From contig NZ_JAJSAP010000001.1 in assembly GCF_021729035.1 (NCBI RefSeq), positions 248,001-312,000 on the forward strand: a stretch of DNA of 64,000 bases, written 5' to 3'. This document shows positions 46,990-53,565 of this stretch, in pieces. Below the pieces are notes generated by a model. The model was not told the DNA's origin and made no database searches. It saw only the letters and a program-made list of their open reading frames with translations. Source of the stretch: Microbulbifer sediminum (GTDB lineage Bacteria > Pseudomonadota > Gammaproteobacteria > Pseudomonadales > Cellvibrionaceae). Both the position numbers and the translations under genes were made by a program. The first letter of the stretch is position 1, and every line of letters begins with the position of its first letter.

Positions 46990-47633
46990 TGCCCGCCTTC
47001 CTCGCCCCAGCGCGGCAGCAGGGCCTGATCCAGCCCCAGCTGGTCCAGCAGGCGCGCCACCACGAAATCAACAAGGTCCTCCACCGTAGCCGGCCGCTGG
47101 TAAAAGCCCGGGCTGGCGGGCAGGACCGTGGCGCCCATACGTGTCAGCTTGAGCATATTCTCCAGGTGGATTTCAGAGTACGGCGCCTCTCTGGGCACCA
47201 GCACCAGTTGGCGCCGCTCTTTCAGCGCGACATCCGCAGCCCGCTCGATCAGGTTATTGGACGCCCCACAGGCGATGGCCGACAGGGTGCCACCGCTCGC
47301 CGGGCAGATCACCATGCTGGCCGGGGCACCGGTTCCCGAGGCCACCGGTGAGAACCAGTCCCGCTTGCCGAACAGCTTCAGCTGGCCCTCCCGCGCACCG
47401 TAACGAGCGGCCAGGAAGGCTTCCACCTCGGCTTCGCCGCCTCCCGGCAGCTGGCAATCGGTCTCGGTATCGATGACCACCCGCGCCGCATCGGAAAGCA
47501 GCAGCCACACCCGGCAGTCCGCGGCCAGCAGGCACTGCAGCAGCCGCAGCCCGTATTGCGCCCCGGAGGCACCGGTCATCGCCAGGGTGACGGTTTTGCT
47601 GAACTGGTCCTGGGACAAAGCGGATTCCCTCAA
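46986..47633 (-). CDS. ubiX: Flavin prenyltransferase UbiX
   Basis: The 215-residue protein matches UbiX, which attaches a dimethylallyl unit to FMN to make the prenyl-FMN cofactor of the UbiD decarboxylase in ubiquinone synthesis. It has the N-terminal FMN motif [29 protein letters not shown]-like [17 protein letters not shown] and the C-terminal [19 protein letters not shown], plus ASPGFYQRP. Four-base overlaps join it to mpl upstream and to the Rdx gene downstream. Confidence 0.95.
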   Translation of the reverse strand: MRESALSQDQFSKTVTLAMTGASGAQYGLRLLQCLLAADCRVWLLLSDAARVVIDTETDCQLPGGGEAEVEAFLAARYGAREGQLKLFGKRDWFSPVASGTGAPASMVICPASGGTLSAIACGASNNLIERAADVALKERRQLVLVPREAPYSEIHLENMLKLTRMGATVLPASPGFYQRPATVEDLVDFVVARLLDQLGLDQALLPRWGEEGGQ

Positions 47634-49021
47634 GTTGCTGCGCCGCCGTGTTTCTGCTCCAGCGCCGCGAGCAGCCGCTGGTGTATGCCACCGAAGCCGC
47701 CATTACTCATGATCACGATGTGACTGCCCGGTTCGGCCAGATTTACGGCGGATTCTACCCCAGCCTCTATGTTGTCGAAAATCTTGGCTGGCACAGGGGA
47801 GTGGTGCACAACATCACCCAATGACCAGTCCATACCCTCGGGCTCGTACCAGAGCACCAGGTCGGCACCGGCACAGGCCTTGGCGAGCCTGCCCTGGTGG
47901 ATTCCCATACGCATGGTGTTGGAGCGCGGTTCAATCAGGGCAATGATGCGGTCACTGCCCACTTTGGCCCGCAAGCCGTTTAGCGTGGTCTCGATCGCGC
48001 TGGGGTGGTGGGCAAAGTCATCGTAGACGCTGATATTACCGATACGTCCCAGGCACTCCATGCGCCGCTTGACCCCCTCGAACCGCTGCAATGCCTCCGC
48101 TGCGACGGCCGGGTCGACGCCCACATGGCGTGCCGCCGCCATCGCCGCCAGGCCATTGCGGACATTGTGCAGGCCGGTATAGGGCCACTCGACCCGGGCC
48201 ACCTCGGCCCCGCGGAACTGTACCGCAAAGGCAGTTCCGTCAGCCGAGATATCCACTGCGCACCAGTCCCCCAGGCGCACACCATCCTCTCCCTCGCAGG
48301 TGAAACGCTGCACCTCGGTCCAGCAGCCCTGCTCCAGGACCTGTTCGACCGCCTCGTCCGGCGCCGACACGATCAGGCCATTGCCGGGCACAGTGCGGAC
48401 CAGGTGGTGGAACTGGCGCTGGATGGCCGCCAGGTCGTCAAAGATGTCCGCGTGGTCGAACTCCAGGTTGTTGATCACCAGGGTCCGCGGCCGGTAATGG
48501 ACAAACTTCGAGCGCTTGTCGAAGAAAGCCGTATCGTATTCATCCGCTTCCACCACGAAGAAGGAACTCTCGCCGAGGCGCGCAGACACATCAAAGTTGC
48601 GCGGCACTCCGCCGATCAGGAAGCCAGGCTTCATACCCGCGTGTTCCAGCACCCACGCCAGCATGCTGGCGGTGGTGGTCTTGCCGTGGGTGCCGGATAC
48701 CGCCAGCACCCAGCGCCCGCCCAGGAAGTGGTCGCAGAGCCACTGCGCCCCGGAGGTATAAGGAAGGCCACGGTCCAGTACTGCCTCCACCGCCGGGTTA
48801 CCCCGGGAGAGCGCATTGCCAATGATGACCAGGTCGGGCGCCGGCTCCAGCTGGGCCGGATCATAACCCTCGGTCAGGTGGATCCCCGCCCGCTCCAGCT
48901 GGGTGCTCATGGGCGGGTAGACGTTGGCATCGCTGCCGGTCACTTTGTGTCCCTCTGCCACCGCCAGCTGGGCCAGGCTGCCCATGAAGGTGCCGCAGAT
49001 GCCTAGAATGTGAATATGCAT
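47630..49021 (-). CDS. mpl: UDP-MurNAc:L-Ala-gamma-D-Glu-meso-DAP ligase
   Basis: The 463-residue protein is the peptidoglycan-recycling ligase Mpl, which couples the recovered tripeptide to UDP-MurNAc. It begins with [20 protein letters not shown], the Mpl form of the Mur N-terminal motif, and has the ATP loop [20 protein letters not shown]. The family-specific [19 protein letters not shown] and [14 protein letters not shown] are present. It works in the cytoplasm, using wall fragments released by enzymes such as MltB. It heads the mpl-ubiX-rdx operon, divergent from the phosphofructokinase gene. Confidence 0.95.
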   Translation of the reverse strand: MHIHILGICGTFMGSLAQLAVAEGHKVTGSDANVYPPMSTQLERAGIHLTEGYDPAQLEPAPDLVIIGNALSRGNPAVEAVLDRGLPYTSGAQWLCDHFLGGRWVLAVSGTHGKTTTASMLAWVLEHAGMKPGFLIGGVPRNFDVSARLGESSFFVVEADEYDTAFFDKRSKFVHYRPRTLVINNLEFDHADIFDDLAAIQRQFHHLVRTVPGNGLIVSAPDEAVEQVLEQGCWTEVQRFTCEGEDGVRLGDWCAVDISADGTAFAVQFRGAEVARVEWPYTGLHNVRNGLAAMAAARHVGVDPAVAAEALQRFEGVKRRMECLGRIGNISVYDDFAHHPSAIETTLNGLRAKVGSDRIIALIEPRSNTMRMGIHQGRLAKACAGADLVLWYEPEGMDWSLGDVVHHSPVPAKIFDNIEAGVESAVNLAEPGSHIVIMSNGGFGGIHQRLLAALEQKHGGAAT

Positions 49022-49182
49022 ACTGTAAAAGATGACTCGTGCTGGTCGCGAAAGCGGGCAAGCTTACCACGCCGTCCTGCGCCCGTGATTGTCAAATCCC
49101 CCGGATTCCTGTGCAAATGCAACCCCGTTCCAGTAGAATCCGCCCCGCAATTTGCCCGTCTCAGCCCGTTTGTAGGATGACC

Positions 49183-50445
49183 ATGCCCAAGAAGAACGCT
49201 TTTTATGCCCAGTCTGGCGGTGTTACCGCCGTGATCAACGCCTCGGCCTGCGGGGTCATCGAGGCCGCCCGCGAGCACCACGACCAGATCGGCAAGGTTT
49301 ACGCGGGCCTTAACGGTATTTTAGGCGCCCTGCGCGAGGAGCTGATCGACGTGAGCCTGGAGAGCGTGGATTCCATCACCGCCCTGCGCCACACGCCGTC
49401 CGGCGCCTTTGGCTCCTGCCGCTACAAGCTGAAGAGCCTGGAAGACAACCGGGCCGAATACGAGCGCCTGATCGAGGTATTCAGGGCCCACGACATCGGC
49501 TACTTCTTCTACAACGGCGGCGGCGACTCCGCGGATACCTGCCTGAAAATTTCCCAGCTGTCCGAGACCATGGGCTACCCCATCCAGGCCATCCATATTC
49601 CCAAGACCGTCGACAACGACCTGCCCCACACCGACAACTGCCCGGGCTTCGGCTCAGTGGCCAAGTACGTGGCGGTATCGACCAAGGAGGCGGCCCTGGA
49701 CGTGGCCTCCATGTGTGACACCTCCACCAAGGTATTTATCCTCGAGGTGATGGGCCGCCACGCCGGCTGGATCGCCGCCGCCGGCGCCCTGGCCCAGGAA
49801 CATGAGGGCGACGCCCCGCACATCATCCTGCTGCCGGAAGTGGCCTTCGACCGGGAGAAGTTCCTGACCAAGGTACAGCAGACCGTGGACGAGAAGGGCT
49901 TCTGCGTGGTGGTGGCCTCCGAGGGCGCCCAGTATGCCGATGGCACCTTCCTCGCCGATGCCGGCACCACTGACGCCTTCGGCCACAAGCAGCTGGGCGG
50001 CGTGGCGCCGACCCTTGCCACCATGATCAAGGACGAGCTGGGCCTGAAATACCACTGGGCCCTGGCCGACTACCTGCAGCGCGCTGCGCGCCACATCGCC
50101 TCCGCCACCGATGTGGCCCAGGCCTACGCCGTGGGCCACGCCGCAGTGGAGATGGCACTGAACGGCAAGAACGCCATTATGCCCTGTATCCTCCGCGACA
50201 GCGGCCCGGAATATGGCTGGTCCATCGGCGAGGCGCCGCTATCAGAGGTGGCCAACGTCGAGAAGATGATGCCCAGGGAGTACATCAGCGAGGACGGCTT
50301 CGGCATCACCCAGGCCGGGCGCGACTACCTGCTGCCGCTGATCCAGGGCGAGGACTACCCACCCTACAAGGACGGCGTGCCCCAGTATGCGCGCCTGAAG
50401 AAGCAACTGGTCGAGAAGAAGCTGGAAGAGACCTTCAAAGGCTGA
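49183..50445 (+). CDS. 6-phosphofructokinase, probably pyrophosphate-dependent
   Basis: The start is ATG 49183 (MPKKNAFYAQSGGVTAVINA), with AGGA five bases upstream; ATG 49177 is less well placed. The 420-residue protein is longer than ATP-type PfkA (320) and fits the PPi-dependent group. Lys141 in IPKTVDNDLPHTDN replaces the Gly of ATP enzymes, which points to PPi use. The nucleotide/PPi loop reads NGGGDSADT (residues 111-118), not GGDD or GGDG. Catalytic Asp144 and Asp146 and MGRHAGW are present. It would interconvert fructose 6-phosphate and fructose 1,6-bisphosphate. Confidence 0.9.
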   Translation: MPKKNAFYAQSGGVTAVINASACGVIEAAREHHDQIGKVYAGLNGILGALREELIDVSLESVDSITALRHTPSGAFGSCRYKLKSLEDNRAEYERLIEVFRAHDIGYFFYNGGGDSADTCLKISQLSETMGYPIQAIHIPKTVDNDLPHTDNCPGFGSVAKYVAVSTKEAALDVASMCDTSTKVFILEVMGRHAGWIAAAGALAQEHEGDAPHIILLPEVAFDREKFLTKVQQTVDEKGFCVVVASEGAQYADGTFLADAGTTDAFGHKQLGGVAPTLATMIKDELGLKYHWALADYLQRAARHIASATDVAQAYAVGHAAVEMALNGKNAIMPCILRDSGPEYGWSIGEAPLSEVANVEKMMPREYISEDGFGITQAGRDYLLPLIQGEDYPPYKDGVPQYARLKKQLVEKKLEETFKG

Positions 50446-50474
50446 CGCCAGGGCTCTTTCGGCCCCTGGTAGAG

Positions 50475-50499
50475 AAAACCCCGCAACAGCGGGGTTTTT
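50475..50499. terminator. Bidirectional intrinsic terminator
   Basis: CCCCGC (50479-50484), loop AACA and GCGGGG (50489-50494) are followed by five T on the plus strand and by TTTT on the minus strand. It separates the convergent phosphofructokinase and LLM oxidoreductase genes. Confidence 0.9.
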
Positions 50500-50515
50500 C
50501 CGTTTTGGGGTCTTC

Positions 50516-51520
50516 CTATGCCGGCGGGCGCACCCGCTCCGCCAGCAGCTCCCCGGCAATACGGAAAGACTCCAACCTCGCCTCATGGTCGTACATGGCC
50601 CCGGTGACGATCAGCTCATCCACCCCTGTACGCTCGAGGAAGCGGTCGATAAAGGCGGCCACGCCTTCCCGGCTCCCCACCGCGGTCTCCGCCAGTGCCT
50701 GCGCCACCTGGCGCCGCTCCGCCGCCGGGGCGATGGATTCCGGGTCTTCCACCGGCGGCTGCAGTGGCCCCGGCGTGCCACGGCGCAGGGCAATAAACTG
50801 TTGCTCAACCGACGTCATCAGCCGGCGCGCCTGCGCCCGGGAATCCGCCACGAACACGTTAACGGCCGCCGCGGCGTAGGGGGCATCCAGGTACGCCGAC
50901 GGCTCGAACTGCTCCCGGTACAGGTGCAGCGCCCGGTCCAGCATGGCCGGGGCGAAATGGGAGGCGAAGGCAAACGGCAAACCCAGCGCCGCCGCCAGCT
51001 GCGCGCTGTACAGGCTGGAACCCAGCAGCCAGACCGGCACCCGCAGCCCGGCCCCGGGTACGGCCCGTACCTTCTGCCCCGGCTGCTCCGGTTCGAAATA
51101 GTGCAGCAGCTCCTGCACGTCCTCGGGAAAATGGTCAGCGGCAGTGCTCGGGTCGCGCCGTAGCGCCATCATGGTGGCGCCGTCGGTTCCCGGCGCCCGC
51201 CCCAGCCCCAGCTCCACCCGCTCAGGGTAGAGGGCAGCCAGGGTACCGAATTGCTCGGCGATCACCAGCGGCGCGTGGTTGGGCAGCATCACCCCGCCGG
51301 CGGCCACGCGGATCTTCTCTGTGCCCGCCGCCACATAACCCAGTGCCACCGCGGTGGCCGCACTGGCCACCCCGGGCATATTGTGGTGCTCGGCCATCCA
51401 GAAACGCCGGTAGCCCCACGCCTCCGCGTGTCGCGCCAGGTCGCGGGAATTGCGCAGCGCCCGGCCGGCGTCGCCGCCTGTGGTGATCGGGGACAGGTCG
51501 AGCAGGGAATAGGCTTGCAC
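50516..51520 (-). CDS. LLM-class flavin-dependent oxidoreductase
   Basis: The likely start is GTG 51520 (product [20 protein letters not shown]), with AGGAG five bases before it; the longer frame to 51589 has no ribosome site. The 334-residue protein is of the luciferase-like monooxygenase fold: [20 protein letters not shown] and [19 protein letters not shown] are typical of the MsnO8/YhbW subgroup. These enzymes use FMNH2 and oxygen, or F420 in other lineages, on unknown small substrates. It is probably cytoplasmic and monocistronic. Confidence 0.9.
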   Translation of the reverse strand: MQAYSLLDLSPITTGGDAGRALRNSRDLARHAEAWGYRRFWMAEHHNMPGVASAATAVALGYVAAGTEKIRVAAGGVMLPNHAPLVIAEQFGTLAALYPERVELGLGRAPGTDGATMMALRRDPSTAADHFPEDVQELLHYFEPEQPGQKVRAVPGAGLRVPVWLLGSSLYSAQLAAALGLPFAFASHFAPAMLDRALHLYREQFEPSAYLDAPYAAAAVNVFVADSRAQARRLMTSVEQQFIALRRGTPGPLQPPVEDPESIAPAAERRQVAQALAETAVGSREGVAAFIDRFLERTGVDELIVTGAMYDHEARLESFRIAGELLAERVRPPA

Positions 51521-51833
51521 GGAGACTCCTGATAAACGAAAGGATAACGGTAGTCGCACAGAATAACGCCCCCGGCAGCCCCGGCTCAAAGCCAGTGCCC
51601 CGGGCGCTGCACACGCGTCAGGAACAGAACCAGCGACCGCTATGCCAGCAGCCTGCGATCCCCAGCCCTCTGGCCATGTAGCAACTCCGGCTCAGGTAAG
51701 GCCAGCCCTACCCGCACCCCAGGAGTAACAGGCCAGTTCAGCAGGTGACGCAGCCAGCCCCGCGCCGAGGGCATCGGCAGAGGGAAGCAGGAAAAAGAAA
51801 GACGTGGCCATCCGGCAGACAGCCACCAAGGCC
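51521..51833. other. Intergenic region (313 bp)
   Basis: No convincing coding frame, RNA gene, hairpin-terminator or repeat is visible. It must hold the promoter of the minus-strand LLM gene. The codon pattern of the short frames here is not coding-like. Confidence 0.5.
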
Positions 51834-52025
51834 TCACTTCACCCTCAGGAAACCGATGGCAAAACAGATAGCACCGCCGACCATACCCACCCAGGCTTCC
51901 GCGGGAGAATCGCCGGTGATCGCCCGGGTAAGCTCGGAACTGGCCGAATCGTAAATGTTGTACCCCCATATGACCGCCGCGACACCTACGACCATCAGTA
52001 CGACACCGAGATATTTCTTGTTCAT
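51834..52025 (-). CDS. DUF3185 small membrane protein
   Basis: This 63-residue protein has two membrane helices (about residues 5-22 and 44-60: YLGVVLMVVGVAAVIWGYN and AWVGMVGGAICFAIGFL) joined by a short polar loop. It matches the DUF3185 family, small inner-membrane proteins of unknown function in proteobacteria. GGGAGC stands upstream of its ATG. It lies between the LLM gene and the AT-rich cassette-like island, but its own base composition is like the chromosome. Confidence 0.8.
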   Translation of the reverse strand: MNKKYLGVVLMVVGVAAVIWGYNIYDSASSELTRAITGDSPAEAWVGMVGGAICFAIGFLRVK

Positions 52026-52199
52026 ACAGCTCCCAAATTTATAAATGGCAAATGTGCTGGCAGGACTCTGGCAGAACTGTCACACACTACTCAAATCGGT
52101 CAGGTTACAGCCATAACGGCCATTAGGACGCTATGGGCCGCAACTTTGCCAGGCCGAAGCCTCACTATACAGGGTGTCTACTAAATGTGGGTAAGTCTT

Positions 52200-52278
52200 G
52201 CACCTAACACTCAGAACAGTGGCGAGCGTAGCGAGTCCCGTGGCCAAAGGCCACGACCTGCTTGTCCTTGTTATGCGC
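52200..52278 (-). repeat. Integron attC-like recombination site
   Basis: Read on the minus strand, the 79-base element begins GCGCATAACAAGGAC and ends CTGAGTGTTAGGTGC. The ends carry TAACA/TGTTA as inverted outer boxes, with GTTAGGT (52202-52208) matching the attC core GTTRRRY. Inner pairs GCAG/CTG and GTGGC/GCCAC and a central hairpin CGTGGCC-TTT-GGCCACG complete the imperfect palindrome. The TAA of its first box is the stop codon of the adjacent gene, a usual feature of gene cassettes. No integrase gene is present. Confidence 0.72.
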
Positions 52279-52699
52279 AAATAGGTGAGGTATAGCCAAC
52301 CCGCTTCCAGCTCCATGCATACCACACGATAAACAAAAGAGTTGTAACTTCAACTAACACGAAAAATATATAGAATATCGCTGGATCTCCAACTAAGACC
52401 GATGCCAGTAAGCCAAGGGCATGTAATGTAGCTATTACAACATTTGCCCAACGATTTATTCCATGTTTTAAAACGCGCGAAAGAATCACCATAACCATCG
52501 CCAATTCAAGGAAAATGGCAGCACCAAGCAGCATTTCAGGAGAAGTTAAACTGTTAATCAACTCCGCGTCTTCGCCGCCTGTGCTCGCTTCGCCTCCCAT
52601 CAGGTTTAATACATCAGCATAAATAATATTTAAAATATAAAACACCCACAAAGTGGACAAAATAACCCTTCTGTCAACCGAGCTGTTTTCACTTTCCAT
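52271..52699 (-). CDS. DUF6326 family membrane protein (cassette gene)
   Basis: The start is ATG 52699 (MESENSSVDRRVILSTLWVF) with GGAG eight bases upstream; a GTG at 52708 is possible. The 142-residue protein has four membrane helices: STLWVFYILNIIYADVL, PEMLLGAAIFLELAMVMVIL, NVVIATLHALGLLASVLV and FYIFFVLVEVTTLLFIVWYA. It resembles DUF6326 proteins, whose function is unknown. The gene is A/T-rich compared with its surroundings and its TAA stop lies within the attC-like site, so it was probably acquired as a cassette. Confidence 0.78.
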   Translation of the reverse strand: MESENSSVDRRVILSTLWVFYILNIIYADVLNLMGGEASTGGEDAELINSLTSPEMLLGAAIFLELAMVMVILSRVLKHGINRWANVVIATLHALGLLASVLVGDPAIFYIFFVLVEVTTLLFIVWYAWSWKRVGYTSPICA

Positions 52700-52704
52700 T
52701 TTTC

Positions 52705-52788
52705 TCACTCCGGTTTTTGTAATTTTATGAATTCCTCGTCGTCGAAAACATCAACTTCTGATCTACTCTGAGTTACTTTTTTACGCAT
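52705..52788 (-). CDS. Possible 27-residue leader peptide
   Basis: A short frame (MRKKVTQSRSEVDVFDDEEF then IKLQKPE) lies between the two cassette genes, and its TGA stop is six bases before the ATG of the DUF6326 gene. The GGAG ribosome site of DUF6326 lies inside its last codons. It may couple translation or be chance; its own ribosome site is weak. Confidence 0.25.
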   Translation of the reverse strand: MRKKVTQSRSEVDVFDDEEFIKLQKPE

Positions 52789-52840
52789 GACGCCCACAGA
52801 TCAGCAGTTTACTGCGTCCCTTACCTAAACTTGTTAGGGG
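52785..52840 (-). repeat. Decayed attC-like site between the cassette genes
   Basis: On the minus strand the end of the upstream gene reads CCCCTAACAAGTTTAGG, like the first half of many attC sites. Fifty bases on, GGGCGTCATGCG resembles the closing GGGCGTTATGCG with one T changed to C. GGACGC and GCGTC inside can pair. The closing core is not canonical, so the site may be inactive or the similarity partly accidental. Confidence 0.4.
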
Positions 52841-53285
52841 CGGCTAGCCAGAACGCTAAAGCGCCCACAAGGCCGCACACCCCGAGAAAAAGAACACCCT
52901 GCGTGAACTGAAGCCAGCCAGCTAGCGTGGGTACACCATCCATCATTGTTTGCACGCCATTTACAGACGCGCTTGTTTTAAGCTCTGAATACTTTAGAGG
53001 CCAAGTCAAGACTGCCATTGGCATTGCGGCCAAACAAAAACCAGCACCCAAAGTCGACCACCAGCGAACCAACCGAAACTTGCGCAATACAAAATAGGCA
53101 GGCAAACCAAGCAACAACACAAATCCACCGGACACAAAAAAGCAAATCACAGCGAAATTTTTTGTGCGAACCCATATATATGGATCATCGGCCTCAAATA
53201 TTTGAAATTGACCGTACAGATAACATACGACCATCAGCAAAGCTGGAAATGCTGCTGCTGATATGAACGCGAGCAATACTCTCAT
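52821..53285 (-). CDS. Small membrane protein of unknown family (cassette gene)
   Basis: The 154-residue protein begins MRVLLAFISAAAFPALLMVV and has four predicted membrane helices (about residues 3-23, 43-66, 75-96 and 125-148). An acidic/aromatic external loop (FQIFEADDPYIWVRTKN) follows the first helix. I do not recognise the family. It is A/T-rich, starts six bases after the core heptamer GTTAGGT and ends inside an attC-like box (NKFR stop over TAACAAG). All of this fits a mobile gene cassette. Confidence 0.72.
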   Translation of the reverse strand: MRVLLAFISAAAFPALLMVVCYLYGQFQIFEADDPYIWVRTKNFAVICFFVSGGFVLLLGLPAYFVLRKFRLVRWWSTLGAGFCLAAMPMAVLTWPLKYSELKTSASVNGVQTMMDGVPTLAGWLQFTQGVLFLGVCGLVGALAFWLAAPNKFR

Positions 53286-53290
53286 AGGCT

Positions 53291-53297
53291 ACCTAAC
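53291..53297 (-). other. Cassette-boundary core site GTTAGGT
   Basis: On the minus strand GTTAGGT fits the integron core GTTRRRY exactly and equals the closing core of the attC-like site at 52202-52208. It sits directly before the start codon of the first cassette gene, where a cassette junction is expected. No matching first-half attC boxes are seen to its right. Confidence 0.5.
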
Positions 53298-53330
53298 AGT
53301 TTATTCAATGGCGTGATCATACCTGCCCAT

Positions 53331-53390
53331 ATGCCTATATCTGGGCATGCGTGTCTATATCTAACCATTGGTGTCCATATCTAGCCATAA
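53331..53390. repeat. Three 20-base imperfect tandem repeats
   Basis: ATGCCTATATCTGGGCATGC (53331-53350), GTGTCTATATCTAACCATTG (53351-53370) and GTGTCCATATCTAGCCATAA (53371-53390) follow one another without gaps and share TATCT and CAT at fixed places. They border the cassette-like island. Beyond them, GCGATTACAC occurs twice near 53424-53444. The rest of the 280-base gap holds the nuclease terminator. Confidence 0.6.
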
Positions 53391-53503
53391 GTCAGTCCGA
53401 CAGTCACTTTTATCGCTCTCCTGAGCGATTACACGCGATTACACCCTTATCTGACCCACTGCAAAAAAAACCCACAAACCCAGGTGCTCCATTGCCGGGC
53501 AAT

Positions 53504-53528
53504 AAAAAGGACCCCGGAGGGCCCCTTT
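53504..53528 (-). terminator. Intrinsic terminator of the nuclease gene
   Basis: On the minus strand AAGGGGCCC, loop TCC and GGGGTCCTT pair with one mismatch and one G-T wobble and are followed by TTTATT. It lies 38 bases past the nuclease stop codon. Confidence 0.7.
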
Positions 53529-53565
53529 GTTATTCTGTTCTCTCTGAGATGCAATGGAATACTGG

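Larger units (their letters stand above)
52203..53296 (-). mobile_element. Candidate integron gene-cassette island without integrase
   Basis: About 1.1 kb is bounded on the minus strand by two copies of the core heptamer GTTAGGT (53291-53297 and 52202-52208). It contains two short membrane-protein genes on one strand, each ending at a TAAC-type box, and is visibly richer in A/T than both flanks. This is the form of one two-gene cassette or two cassettes in a cluster of attC sites lacking an integrase. A full attC at the right edge was not found, so the mode of entry is inference. Confidence 0.6.
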
